In this document: positions 36,916 to 47,800 of the stretch, piece after piece | Numbering within the stretch: the stretch's first letter is position 1 | How the letters are laid out: each line of letters opens with the position of its first letter | From: Hyphomicrobiales bacterium | GTDB taxonomy: Bacteria > Pseudomonadota > Alphaproteobacteria > Rhizobiales > Rhizobiaceae | Direction of reading: 5' to 3' | Length of the DNA stretch: 64,000 nt | Assembly: GCA_900473175.1 (NCBI GenBank) | Contig: UCKM01000012.1 | Coordinates: 136,493-200,492 of the forward strand | Position numbers and translations under genes: made by a program | The notes under the pieces: generated by a model | What the model saw: only the letters and a program-made list of their open reading frames with translations | Databases searched by the model: none | What the model was told of the DNA's origin: nothing

Positions 36916-39447
36916 ATGACGATTGGTGATGGCGATGTTCGCAGTAGACATGCAGCATACGGACGGCCGGTGCTGAACAGACTGCGGAACCTGGCCAAGA
37001 GCGCTGGCTCCGCACTCGCAATCGTCTCGACCTTTCCCCTCGCAGCTCATGCCGAGGACCCCCTTGGAAAAATCAACACACCTTTTGGCGTCGCGTTCGG
37101 CACGTTCGAGGTTGTGCAGTTCGCCATGTTCCTCGGCGCGATGGGCGCCGCATTGCTTTCCGCCGGCTGGCTCATTCGCGAACGCAGCCGCATCGCCAAT
37201 GAAAATCGCCAGCTTCGCGACAAGGTTGCCGATCTCAACGTGACGGTGCAGCGCAATGAGGCGATGCTCAACCTCAAGGATCAGCGCATCATCGTTTGGG
37301 AGGGTAATTCCAGCACGCCCAATCTGATCGGCAGCCTGCCGCCCGAGATTGGCGTTCCTGAACCACGGGCGCTGTTTCTTGCGTTTGGCCGCTGGTTGCG
37401 CGTGGAATCCGTCACGCTGCTCGATCGTTCCATTGCCGCCCTGCGCGAAAAGGCACGGCCGTTCGATATTGCCGTCGAGACCTCGAAAGGCGCACCGCTG
37501 GAAATTCAGGGCCGAACCTCCGGAGGCTATGCGATTGTCCGCTTTATCAATCTGGGTGAGGCAAGAGCCGCGCAGGCGCTGCTCAAGACCGAGAATTACC
37601 AACTCAGCGAAGCGGTCGGTACTCTGCGCGGCCTTCTGGAATCGGTGGAAATGCCGGCTTGGAGCCGCGACGGCGATGGCCGCCTGAACTGGGTCAATGC
37701 GGCCTACGCGAAGGCAGTTGATGTCCGCGATGTTCATATGGCTGTCAGCGAAGCGCGCGAACTTTTTGGTGCGCAGGCACGCGAACGGATCGGACGCGAC
37801 AAGACCGCCGCTCGCCGCTTCCACGACCAGCTTTCCACGGTCGTAGGCGGCGACAGGCACGTGTTCCGCGTGACGGATGTTGCAGGTAGTGGCGGTTCAG
37901 CCGGTATCGCGTTGGATGTCAGCGAGATAGAACTGGTACGCGAAGAGCTGAAACGCACTGTCCTCAATCATTCGGACACGCTCGACCAGTTGAATTCGGC
38001 TGTCGCCATGTTTGATGCCAACCGCAAGCTGGAGTTCTTCAATCAGGCGTTCGCGAAGCTCTGGGGCCTCGAGACCGCATTTCTCGAAAGCCATCCCGAC
38101 AATGCCATGCTGCTTGACCGCTTCCGTAGTGACGGCACCCTGCCTGAGCAGCCCGACTGGCGGCGCTGGAAGGAACAGGTATTGTCGGCTTACCACTCGG
38201 TGGAATCCCAGGAGCATCTCTGGTACTTGACTGATGGCCGCACGCTGCGCGTCATCGTCAATCCGCAGCCGAAGGGCGGCGTTACCTGGGTCTTCGAGAA
38301 CCTGACGGAAAAGCTCGAATTGCAGAGCCGCTACAACACGCTGATCAAGGTTCAGGGCCAGACGCTCGACCATCTGGCGGAAGGCGTGGCGGTATTTGGT
38401 TCCGACGGCAAGATCCGGCTGTCCAATCCCGCCTTCGCTTCCCTGTGGTCACTCAAGCGCGAGCAAGTCGCGGAAGGCACGCACATCTCGGCAATCCGCC
38501 GCCTGTGCGAGCCGGGGTCGGACGCGGCGCATTGGGAAACCTTCGTTACGACGGTGACCGGATTCGATGACGAGCGCCAGTCGCTATCCGGCCATATTGA
38601 GCTTTCGACCGGCAAGATACTGTTCTATGCCACCGCGCCGCTGCCCAACGGCCAGACGATGCTCACCTTTGTGGACGTCACGGACTCGGTTCGGGTCGAG
38701 CGCGCGCTTAAGGAAAAGAATGAAGCGCTGGAGCGCACGGACGAGCTGAAGAACGATTTCGTCCAGCATGTTTCCTACGAACTGCGCTCACCCCTCACCA
38801 ACATCATCGGCTTTACCGAGCTTCTGCAGACGCCGATGACCGGTCCGCTCAATGATCGCCAGCGCGATTATCTCGACCATATCGGCACCTCCTCGTCGGT
38901 GCTTTTGACAATCGTCAACGACATCCTTGATCTCGCCACGGTTGACGCTGGGATCATGGAACTCGACATCAGCGACGTCTCGGTTGCCGATGCGATCACG
39001 ACTGCGTCGGAGAAGGTCGCCGACCGGCTCAACGAGCACAATATCGTCCTCGATATTCGCATAGCCCCGGGGACAGGCTCTTTCCGGGCCGATGCGAGCC
39101 GCGTCAAGCAAGTCTTGTCGAACCTGCTCAGCAATGCCGCCAACTACGCACCCGAGGGCAGCACGGTCACACTTTCCTGCTGGCGGGAACAGGCGGAGAT
39201 GGTGTTCAGCGTACAGGATACGGGTCCTGGCATGCCGAGCTATGTGCTCGACAGCATCTTCAAGCGCTTCCAGCCCTATCCGAATGGCGGCCGCAAGCGC
39301 GGCGCGGGCCTCGGCCTCTCCATTGTCAAAGGCTTCGTCGAATTGCACGGCGGCACGGTCGATATCGACAGCGCTTCGGGAAAGGGTACGCTGGTAACCT
39401 GCCGCTTCCCGCTGGAAGCGCGGACGTTCAGTATCGCTGCCGAATAG
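36916..39447 (+). CDS. divL: DivL-type cell-cycle sensor kinase with Tyr in place of the phospho-acceptor His
   Basis: DivL controls the CckA-ChpT-CtrA phosphorelay and senses DivK in Caulobacter. The 843-aa protein has a membrane segment at about 66-86, a coiled stretch, PAS-like domains at about 235-330, 350-460 and 470-595, then HisKA and ATPase domains. The H-box reads FVQHVSYELRSPLTNIIGF, so Tyr621 stands where kinases have His, the hallmark of DivL (Tyr550 in Caulobacter). NLLSNA, DTGPGM and GLGLSI show the ATPase part is intact. tsaE follows after 6 bp. Confidence 0.9.
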   Translation: MTIGDGDVRSRHAAYGRPVLNRLRNLAKSAGSALAIVSTFPLAAHAEDPLGKINTPFGVAFGTFEVVQFAMFLGAMGAALLSAGWLIRERSRIANENRQLRDKVADLNVTVQRNEAMLNLKDQRIIVWEGNSSTPNLIGSLPPEIGVPEPRALFLAFGRWLRVESVTLLDRSIAALREKARPFDIAVETSKGAPLEIQGRTSGGYAIVRFINLGEARAAQALLKTENYQLSEAVGTLRGLLESVEMPAWSRDGDGRLNWVNAAYAKAVDVRDVHMAVSEARELFGAQARERIGRDKTAARRFHDQLSTVVGGDRHVFRVTDVAGSGGSAGIALDVSEIELVREELKRTVLNHSDTLDQLNSAVAMFDANRKLEFFNQAFAKLWGLETAFLESHPDNAMLLDRFRSDGTLPEQPDWRRWKEQVLSAYHSVESQEHLWYLTDGRTLRVIVNPQPKGGVTWVFENLTEKLELQSRYNTLIKVQGQTLDHLAEGVAVFGSDGKIRLSNPAFASLWSLKREQVAEGTHISAIRRLCEPGSDAAHWETFVTTVTGFDDERQSLSGHIELSTGKILFYATAPLPNGQTMLTFVDVTDSVRVERALKEKNEALERTDELKNDFVQHVSYELRSPLTNIIGFTELLQTPMTGPLNDRQRDYLDHIGTSSSVLLTIVNDILDLATVDAGIMELDISDVSVADAITTASEKVADRLNEHNIVLDIRIAPGTGSFRADASRVKQVLSNLLSNAANYAPEGSTVTLSCWREQAEMVFSVQDTGPGMPSYVLDSIFKRFQPYPNGGRKRGAGLGLSIVKGFVELHGGTVDIDSASGKGTLVTCRFPLEARTFSIAAE

Positions 39448-39453
39448 AGCCTC

Positions 39454-40962
39454 ATGGCATCCCTTACGATCCAGCTTGGCACCACCGAAGACACGGCAAG
39501 GCTGGGTCAGGATCTGGCGCTGGCTTTGAAGAAGGGCGACCTCGTTCTATTGTCGGGTGATCTCGGTGCCGGCAAATCCACGCTCGCGCGCGGTCTGATC
39601 CGTACGATCGCCGATGACATTGACTATGAAGTTCCCAGCCCGACTTTCACGCTTGTTCAATCCTATCCGGAATTGCGCCTGCCGATCAGCCATGTCGACC
39701 TTTATCGCCTGTCCCATGCCGAGGAGGTCGATGAACTTGGTCTTGAGGAGGCGCTGGAGGAGGGCGTCGTCCTCGTCGAGTGGCCGGAACGGGCCGAGGA
39801 AGCCTTGCCAAAGCAGGGCCTCAGCGTAACCTTCCTGAACGAGGGGGACGGACGCGAGGCGCTGATTGCCGGCGATCCCGCCATGATGGCAAGACTGGAA
39901 CGATCCCTCGCGATCCGGAGATTTCTTGAAAAGTCCGGCTACGTGAATGCCGAAAGGCGCTATCTTCTCGGCGACGCCTCCGCCCGCGGCTACGAGACCC
40001 TGGCGATCGATGCGGAGCCTCCGCTGATCCTGATGAATTCGCCCTTCAACCCCGGTGGGCCAGTTCTGCGGGAGGGCAAGACATATATGCAGATAGCGCA
40101 CCTGTCCCAATCGGTGACCGCGTTCGTGGCCCTGGACCGGTTGCTAGGATCGAGGGGTTTCGCGGTGCCCGAGATCCATGCGAGTGATCTCGAAAACGGC
40201 TTCCTCGTTCTCGAAAACCTTGGCAATGAAGGCATTGTCGACGCTACCGGATCCCCGATCGTCGAGCGCTACGAGGCGAGCGTGCGTTTGTTGGCCGGAC
40301 TACACCGACGGGAATGGCCGCAGGACATTCCCGTTGCTGAAGGTTATTCACATCATATCCACAGTTTCGACCGCGATGCGATGATGATCGAGGTGGAGCT
40401 CTTGTCCGACTGGTACGTACCACGTATGCGCGGTGCACCGCTCGATTCGGCGCAAAAGGCAGATTACGTCGCGGCCTGGGACAACGTCTTTAGCCAGTTA
40501 AGCAATAGTGAGCAAAGTCTCCTGCTGCGCGATGTCCACTCGCCCAACATTCTCTGGCGCGGGGAGAAACGCGGGATCGCGCGTGTCGGGCTGATCGATT
40601 TTCAGGACGCCATGATCGGCCCGTCAGCTTACGATGTGGCATCGCTGGTACTTGATGCCCGCGTCACGATTAACCGCGAGGCGCAGGACGATCTCGTCGC
40701 TGCCTATATTGAAGAGCGACGGCTGTATGATCCCGCCTTCGACGGGGAAGCATTTCAGAAAGCCTTCGCAATCATGGCCGCTCAGCGAAACGCCAAGATA
40801 CTCGGCATTTTCGTTCGCCTCGACGAAAGGGATGGCAAGCCAGCCTATTTGAAGCATCTTCCGCGCATACAGGCTTATCTCAACCGTGTTTTAGTCCATC
40901 CGGCACTGGCGCCAGTGAAGGAATGGTGCGAAAAGGCCGGTGTTCTTGTTTCGGAGAAATGA
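39454..40962 (+). CDS. Fusion of TsaE (tRNA t6A ATPase) and an AmgK-like sugar kinase
   Basis: The 502-aa protein joins two enzymes. Residues 1-150 are TsaE, the ATPase of the tRNA threonylcarbamoyl-adenosine complex, with Walker A GDLGAGKST at 35-43 and the SPTFTLVQSY segment. Residues about 165-502 are an aminoglycoside-phosphotransferase-like kinase with RDVHSPN near 361 and DFQDA near 382. These match AmgK, the anomeric MurNAc/GlcNAc kinase of peptidoglycan recycling. The murU gene next door supports that. No stop or frameshift separates the halves. Confidence 0.92.
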   Translation: MASLTIQLGTTEDTARLGQDLALALKKGDLVLLSGDLGAGKSTLARGLIRTIADDIDYEVPSPTFTLVQSYPELRLPISHVDLYRLSHAEEVDELGLEEALEEGVVLVEWPERAEEALPKQGLSVTFLNEGDGREALIAGDPAMMARLERSLAIRRFLEKSGYVNAERRYLLGDASARGYETLAIDAEPPLILMNSPFNPGGPVLREGKTYMQIAHLSQSVTAFVALDRLLGSRGFAVPEIHASDLENGFLVLENLGNEGIVDATGSPIVERYEASVRLLAGLHRREWPQDIPVAEGYSHHIHSFDRDAMMIEVELLSDWYVPRMRGAPLDSAQKADYVAAWDNVFSQLSNSEQSLLLRDVHSPNILWRGEKRGIARVGLIDFQDAMIGPSAYDVASLVLDARVTINREAQDDLVAAYIEERRLYDPAFDGEAFQKAFAIMAAQRNAKILGIFVRLDERDGKPAYLKHLPRIQAYLNRVLVHPALAPVKEWCEKAGVLVSEK

Positions 40963-40965
40963 TCG

Positions 40966-41697
40966 ATGATGCGTCCCCGTACGGCGATGGTTCTGGCCGC
41001 CGGTCTTGGCAAGCGTATGGCCCCTATCACCAATACAATGCCAAAGCCGCTGATAAAGGTAGCCGGCAAACCATTGATCGATTGGGGCTTGGCGGCGCTA
41101 CAGGCGGTCAATGTCGAGCGGGCGGTTGTCAATGTCCATTATCTCGCCGATCAGCTGGACGCGCATCTGGCAGGCCGGGCCTCGCCCTCGATCGTTGTGT
41201 CCGATGAGCGACAGGAACTGCTGGATTCCGCCGGAGGTATAGTCAAGGCTCTGCCTCAGCTGGGCACCGAGCCATTCTATGTCATCAACGCCGACACATT
41301 CTGGATTGATGGCCAGACGCCGAATCTTGTTCTCCTTGCCGAAGGATGGGATGATGCGCGCATGGACATTCTCCTCATGTTGGCAACGAAGGAACAGTCT
41401 ACCGGCTATGACGGTCGTGGCGATTTCGCCATCAGCCCGGAAGGCCGCCTCCGCCGTCTCGCACCCGGAGAAACCTCCCCTCATATTTATGCGGGTGCAG
41501 CGATCGTCCATCCGCGCATTTTTGCCAATGCACCGGCGGGGAAAGCGTCGCTGAACAGTTATTTCGACACTGCGATTGCGTCAGACCGCCTCTACGGGCT
41601 GCATATGGATGGACTTTGGCTGACCGTCGGAACACCCGGCGCGATCGGCGAGGCGGAAGCCGCCATCGCCCGGGCCGAGCAAAGGCTTCATGTCTGA
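40966..41697 (+). CDS. murU: N-acetylmuramate-1-phosphate uridylyltransferase MurU-like nucleotidyltransferase
   Basis: MurU turns MurNAc-1-phosphate into UDP-MurNAc, bypassing MurA/MurB. The 243-aa protein has the nucleotidyltransferase signature LAAGLGKRMAPITNTMPKPL, GGIVKALP and the metal site FYVINADTFW; WLTVGTP near the end is typical. It starts 3 bp after the AmgK-like domain and overlaps addB by 8 bp. Substrate is inferred from this pairing; other sugar-1-phosphates are possible. Confidence 0.88.
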   Translation: MMRPRTAMVLAAGLGKRMAPITNTMPKPLIKVAGKPLIDWGLAALQAVNVERAVVNVHYLADQLDAHLAGRASPSIVVSDERQELLDSAGGIVKALPQLGTEPFYVINADTFWIDGQTPNLVLLAEGWDDARMDILLMLATKEQSTGYDGRGDFAISPEGRLRRLAPGETSPHIYAGAAIVHPRIFANAPAGKASLNSYFDTAIASDRLYGLHMDGLWLTVGTPGAIGEAEAAIARAEQRLHV

Positions 41698-44600
41698 GCG
41701 CAGACATTCGCGGATATTCTCCATTGCGCCGGGTGTAGAATTCCTGCCCGCTCTGGTCGATGGGTTGCGGTCGGGCCGGCTCATACCGGGTTATCCCGCC
41801 GATCCCACAGACCCGATGGCGCTGGCGCATGCGACAATCTACGTGCCGACACGCCGCGCCGCCCGCACCCTACGCTCCCTGCTGGTCGAAAAAAGTCCGG
41901 TCAAATCCGCCATTCTTCCAACGATTCGTCCACTAGGCGACGTTGACGAGGACGCAGCGATGTTCGACATGGGCTCGGATGCTTTTTTCGAACTCCTGCC
42001 GCCCATGGGTTCGACTGAACGGCTGCTGCTGCTTGCGCAACTGGTGCGCCCATGGCGCGAGCGGCTGCCCGAGCATGTCCGCGCCCTCTTTGGCAATGAA
42101 GAAGTCGCCATTCCGGCTACGACCGCCGATGCCATCTGGCTCGCCCGTGATCTGGCTGGCCTGATGGACCAGGTGGAGACCGAGGCGAGTGGCTGGTCCA
42201 CACTTGCCAACATCGTGTCGGACGATCTGCCCAACTGGTGGCAGGTGACGCTGGATTTCCTTGGCATCGTCACCAGCCTGTGGCCGGCGATTCTCGAGGA
42301 GCGCCACCGGTCCAATCCGGCCGCACACCGCAACCGCCTGATTGGGCTCGAGGCCGAACGGCTCTTGCGCGCGCCCCCAACTGGCCCGGTGATCGCCGCG
42401 GGCTCGACCGGCTCCATACCCGCTACGGCAAAGCTCCTGGCTGCTATTGCGTCGCTGCCGCAAGGCGCCGTAGTCCTCCCCGGACTTGACCGTGACATGG
42501 ATGCGGCGAGCTGGGATGTCCTCGCCAAGGTCGAGGACAATCCGTCGATCTTCGGGCACCCGCAATATGGCCTGCGAAAGCTTCTCGGCGAACTAGGTGC
42601 CCTGCGCCAGGATGTCGTGCAGCTGGGTAAGCCCAGCCCGCAGAAACGCGTCCGCGAGCGGCTGCTCTCCGAGGCCATGCGGCCGGCCGAAACCAGCGAT
42701 GCCTGGGCTGCACTTGATCGCGCGGATGACGCGTTTGCCGGCGCGATTGCACCCGTCGTTCTCGTGGAAGCCGCCAATGAAAGGGAGGAGGCGCTCGCCG
42801 TTGCGGTGGCCCTGCGCGATGCGATCGACCTGCCCGGGCGCACCGCGGCTCTGGTTACTGCCGATCGGGACCTCGCGCGGCGGGTATCAACGGAACTGTC
42901 CCGTTTCAACATTGCAGCCGATGATTCCGGCGGTTCCGCCTTGCGCGAGACCCAACCCGCGACGCTGCTGCGTCTTGCGCTTGAAACCGTCTTCAACCCG
43001 GGTGATCCCGTGGCGCTTTTGGCCCTGCTCAAGCATCCGCTCGCGCGGCTTGGACTTGAACGTGCGGCGGTGCGTCAGGCGGCAGAGACGGTCGAGATGG
43101 TCGCCCTGCGCGGCGGCACCGGCCGCGCCACCCTTTCCGGACTGGCCACGTTCTTTGACCAGCGGCTGGGCGAGGGCGGCAACACGCCATTCGAACCTGC
43201 ATGGGTCCGGCAGATCTCGGTCGCTGACATCGAGGCGGCGCGCCTGGCCTGCACCGCGCTCAGCGCCAGCCTGGCTCCGCTCCTTGCTTTTGCCGATCGG
43301 GACGAAGAGGTTCAACTGCCGGAAATCGTTCATGCAACGGTGATTAGTCTGGAGTATCTGGCGCGGGATCACCAGGCCGACATAGGCGCGCTCTATTCGG
43401 GCGCTGCCGGTGAACAGTTTGCGGCTTTCCTGCGCAATCTGGTTTCCGCTGATACAGGGCTTGCGTTTCGCCCCGCCGAATGGCCGGGAATGGTCGAGGC
43501 ATTGATTTCGGGCGAAGTGGTGAAACCCAAGGCTGGCGCCCATCCGCGCCTGTTCATCTGGGGTGCTCTCGAGGCGCGCCTGCAGAGCGTCGATACCGTA
43601 GTCATCGGCGGCCTTAACGAAGGGTCATGGCCGGGCAAGACGCGAAACGATCCCTTCATGTCGCGGCCGATGAAGTCGATCATCAATCTGGAGCCGCCGG
43701 AGCGGCGCACGGGCCTCGCTGCCCACGATTTTCAGATGGCGATGGGCATGGACCGGGTCATTCTCACCCGGTCGCAACGGGCAGCCAATGCACCGACAGT
43801 TGCCTCGCGTTGGCTCCAGAGGCTGGAAACCGTCGTTGGCAAGCGTGCTGCGGAGGCATTGCGCGCTCGCGGCGGCAAATATCTGCAGTGGGCACGCGAA
43901 ATTGACCACGCGGCCGACGAGGAATTCGTCCGGCGCCCCGAACCGAAGCCGCCGCTCGATGCGCGCCCGAAGCACTATTCGGTGACCGAAATCGAAACCC
44001 TGCGGCGTGATCCCTATGCCATCTTTGCCCGCCGTATCCTGCGCCTGCGTCCGATCGAGCCGCTGATCCGTGATCCCGACGTGGCGGAACGTGGCTCGCT
44101 CTTCCACGATATTCTGGCCGACTTCACGGGAAGAAAGATCAATCCCACCGATCCGCATGCCAAGGCAAGGCTACTCGAAATCGGGCGCCAACATTTCGAC
44201 GGTATCGCCTTGCCCGAAGAGATCGACGCGGTTTGGTGGCCGCGGTTTCAGGCACTTGCACCGGAGTTTATCGGGTGGGAACGTGAGCGTGCAGGGATCA
44301 TCGCCGAGCGCTATCCGGAAATCGCCTCGAAGAAAATCCCGGTCGAGTCAACAGGCGTGACGCTTTCCGGTCGGGCGGATCGCGTCGATCTCAGGCGCGA
44401 TGGTACGGTAGAGATCATCGACTATAAAACCGGCTCGACGCCATCGATAAAGCAGGCGCATGTGCTGCTCGCCCCGCAACTCGCGCTCGAAGCGGCGTTG
44501 CTGTTGCGCGGAGCCTTTCATGAGGTCGGCAAGCGCGCTGCGTCGGAACTCTTTTATGTTCGCCTGAAGCCGAATGGGCGGGTGGTGCCGGAGTCGATCC

Positions 44601-44818
44601 TGAAGAGCAAGGGTAGCGAAAAATCGGCCCCCGACCTTGGCGAACTCTCCTGGCGACGGCTTACCGAACTGCTGAGCACGTACCGCGATCCGCACAAAGG
44701 CTATCTGTCGCGGGCCCTGCCGTTCAAGGAGACCGATTTGACCGGCGACTATGATCACCTCGCCCGCGTGCTCGAATGGTCTGCAGGCGGGGCTGACGAA
44801 AATGGTGAGGCCGAATGA
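41690..44818 (+). CDS. addB: Double-strand break repair protein AddB (alphaproteobacterial type)
   Basis: AddB pairs with AddA in the helicase-nuclease that processes DNA ends for RecA. The 1042-aa protein has the inactivated helicase-like fold (IYVPTRRAART near residue 50; GGLNEGSWPGKTRNDPFMSRPM near 643). The C-terminal PD-(D/E)XK nuclease has GRADRVDLRRDG..EIIDYKTG near residue 895. The Cys that opens the iron-sulphur cluster of Bacillus AddB is replaced (LRRDPYAIFA), so no cluster is expected. It overlaps murU by 8 bp and addA by 4 bp. Confidence 0.95.
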   Translation: MSERRHSRIFSIAPGVEFLPALVDGLRSGRLIPGYPADPTDPMALAHATIYVPTRRAARTLRSLLVEKSPVKSAILPTIRPLGDVDEDAAMFDMGSDAFFELLPPMGSTERLLLLAQLVRPWRERLPEHVRALFGNEEVAIPATTADAIWLARDLAGLMDQVETEASGWSTLANIVSDDLPNWWQVTLDFLGIVTSLWPAILEERHRSNPAAHRNRLIGLEAERLLRAPPTGPVIAAGSTGSIPATAKLLAAIASLPQGAVVLPGLDRDMDAASWDVLAKVEDNPSIFGHPQYGLRKLLGELGALRQDVVQLGKPSPQKRVRERLLSEAMRPAETSDAWAALDRADDAFAGAIAPVVLVEAANEREEALAVAVALRDAIDLPGRTAALVTADRDLARRVSTELSRFNIAADDSGGSALRETQPATLLRLALETVFNPGDPVALLALLKHPLARLGLERAAVRQAAETVEMVALRGGTGRATLSGLATFFDQRLGEGGNTPFEPAWVRQISVADIEAARLACTALSASLAPLLAFADRDEEVQLPEIVHATVISLEYLARDHQADIGALYSGAAGEQFAAFLRNLVSADTGLAFRPAEWPGMVEALISGEVVKPKAGAHPRLFIWGALEARLQSVDTVVIGGLNEGSWPGKTRNDPFMSRPMKSIINLEPPERRTGLAAHDFQMAMGMDRVILTRSQRAANAPTVASRWLQRLETVVGKRAAEALRARGGKYLQWAREIDHAADEEFVRRPEPKPPLDARPKHYSVTEIETLRRDPYAIFARRILRLRPIEPLIRDPDVAERGSLFHDILADFTGRKINPTDPHAKARLLEIGRQHFDGIALPEEIDAVWWPRFQALAPEFIGWERERAGIIAERYPEIASKKIPVESTGVTLSGRADRVDLRRDGTVEIIDYKTGSTPSIKQAHVLLAPQLALEAALLLRGAFHEVGKRAASELFYVRLKPNGRVVPESILKSKGSEKSAPDLGELSWRRLTELLSTYRDPHKGYLSRALPFKETDLTGDYDHLARVLEWSAGGADENGEAE

Positions 44819-47800
44819 AAAAGCCCCGCATCATTCCCATGGAAACCATCGTCGATCAGAACAAGGCGGCGAACCCCATGGATTCCGTATGGGTTTCGGC
44901 CAATGCCGGATCGGGGAAAACCCACGTTTTGACAGAACGGGTCATTCGTCTGCTGCTCGACGGCACCGACCCCTCCAAGATTCTTTGCCTGACCTATACG
45001 AAAGCTGCCGCCGCGGTCATGCAGAACCGCGTCTTCGACCGCCTCTCCGAATGGGCGACGATGGATGAAGGCGGGCTTGCGCAAACCATTCAAGCGATCG
45101 ATGGCACACCCCCCACCGCCCGTCGCCTTGCGCAGGCGCGGCGACTTTTTGCCCGCGCACTCGAAACGCCAGGTGGTCTCAAGATTCAGACCATTCACGC
45201 GTTCTGCGAGGCGATCCTCCATCAGTTTCCACTCGAAGCCAATATAGCCGGCCATTTCGAGCTGATGGACGATCTCATGCAGGTCGCCCTCGTCGGGGAA
45301 GCGCGCCGGCAACTGCTGCAATCGGCGCGCCTCGAAAGCAATGCCACCCTCGCCGCAGCCTTTGCCGACGTACTCGACGCCGCCGGGGAATTTGGCCTTC
45401 AGGCCCTGCTCGATGAAGCGGTGAACAAGCGGCATGATCTGGCGCAGTTCATCCGCGAGGTAGGCCATGATGATCTGCGCCGTCAGACCTTCTATGCCCA
45501 CTTCGGCTTCATGGGCGATGAAACGGAAGACAGCATCCTTTCCACGCTCTGGCCCGTCGAGGAATTCGGCGATGCGATCATTGGCGAGATTCTCGATATA
45601 TCGGACGGCGCCAAGCGCGCGCAGGAATTTGCATTAACCTTGCGGTTTGCCCGGGTCAGCGCGGAAACCGACAGGCGCGAAGAAGCTTTGCGCGAAGCCT
45701 TTTTCCTGAAATCCGGTGAACTGGTCAGCGGCGAGAAGCTCGCCTCCAAGGCCGTTCGCGACCGCGTGCCTGATTTCGCCGAGCGCTTTGACGCAGCAGC
45801 CCAGCGGGTTTTTCAGGGATTGGATCGCCTCAAGCAGTTGCGCCTCATTCGCCTCACGCTGGCCGCCATGGTTCTGATTGACGATCTGCTTGGCCGGTAC
45901 CAGCAGATGAAGAGGGCGCGGGGGTTGCTCGATTTCGATGATCTTATCGTCAGGACCGTCACGTTGCTCGCGCGCCAGGACGCGGGACCATGGGTGCAGT
46001 ATAAGCTCGACAAGGGCATCGACCATATCCTCGTGGACGAGGCACAGGACACCAGCCCAAATCAGTGGAACGTGATCCGCCTGCTCAGCGAGGAATTCTT
46101 TGCCGGGAAGACGGCGCGCGACATTCGCCGGACTCTGTTTGCCGTGGGCGATGAAAAGCAGTCCATCTATTCGTTTCAGGGAGCCGTCCCGGAAGATTTT
46201 GCCGAACACGGCAAGGCGACAGAGAGAAATACGAAACAATCCGAGCTGACCTTCGCTCGCGTCAATCTCAACTTCTCCTTCCGGTCCGCACCGGATGTGC
46301 TCTCCGCCGTGGACAGGGTCTTTGCTCGTCCCGAGGCCAATCGCGGCTTTGGCCCTGACCACGGTGCGACGGTTCACACAGCGATCCGTGACAATGAACC
46401 GGGCGAAGTGCAGATCTGGGACATGCTGACGCCGGAGACGATCCCCGAGGAAGACGACTGGCGTACACCCGTCGACAGCCTGCCGGCCCCTCCGGTCCGG
46501 CTCGCCGAGCAGATCGCCAAGACCATTGATCTTTGGCTCAAGCGCGGCGAAATAATTGCCGGTCAAAACCGCCGCATGGAGGCCCGCGACATCATGGTGC
46601 TCGTGCGCAAGCGTGATCAGTTCATGCCGGCGCTGTCGCGTGAATTGAAAAAACGCCATGTTCCTGTTGCTGGCGCGGACCGGCTGAAGCTTACGGACCA
46701 CATCGCCATCAAGGATTTGATGGCACTTGGGCGGGTCATGCTGTTGCCCTCGGACGATCTGTCGCTCGCGGCGCTCCTCAAAAGCCCCCTTTTCAAGTTG
46801 GGCGACGAGCAGCTTTTCGTCCTTGCCCATGGCCGGGCCGAAAACGAGACCCTGTTTCAGCGCCTCAACGCCTGCGCCAATGACGACCTGACGCTCTATG
46901 CGATTGCACGCCGATTGCAGGAATGGCGCAATCGCGCCGATACCGTGCCCGTATTCGAGTTCTATGCGGATATCCTCGGCTCGGGCGGTGCAAGACGTGA
47001 TTTTCTGGCACGCCTTGGCCACGAGGCTGGCGACGTTATCGATGAGTTCCAGAATTACGCCCTCGCGACCGAAAAGACCGGCTTGCCGGGCCTGCAGGCA
47101 TTTCTTGAAACGCTCGATATGGCAACGCCGGAGATCAAGCGCGAACTTGACCAGAGCCGCAACGAAGTGCGGATCATGACTGTCCATGCCTCGAAGGGAC
47201 TGGAAGCTGCCGTGGTGTTCCTGATCGATTCCGGCAGTGCCGCTTCAGCAGGAGGACGCACGCCGAACCTGCTTTCCTTCAACATGAAAGAGAAAGACGG
47301 ATGGCAGGGCAAAGGCTTCCTGTTCGTCCCGACCAAGGCCTATGGCACTGCGTTCACGGGAAATATTGTCGACAAGCTGAAAATCCGTGCCGAGGAGGAA
47401 TACCGCCGTCTGCTCTATGTCGGAATGACCCGAGCCGAAGATCAGCTGATTGTCTGTGGCTATCGTGGTGCGCGCGAGATGCCCGATACCTGGCACAGTC
47501 TGGTTGATACGGGCTTGGCGGAAGCCAGCGAGTCGTTCGATCACCCCGTTGAAGGGGTCATGGCCAAGCGTTACCGGCTTAGTCATCCCGTTCATGCGCC
47601 GATTGACGAACCCGGCAAGCCGTCCGACGTCGAAATTGCAGCATTTCCAGCGTCCTATCGTGTGCCCATGCCGCGGGAAGCCGGCCTGCCCCGGCCGCTT
47701 GCCCCATCAGGCGTATCGGTACTGATTGAGCCCGATAATGAGGCGCCGCTCGTCACCGGTTCACCAGTGCTCGGCGACGAGCGTGGCGATCCCTCCTTCG

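Noticed and set aside
45634..47187. 517-codon open frame opposite addA
   Set aside because: Antisense shadow of the helicase gene.
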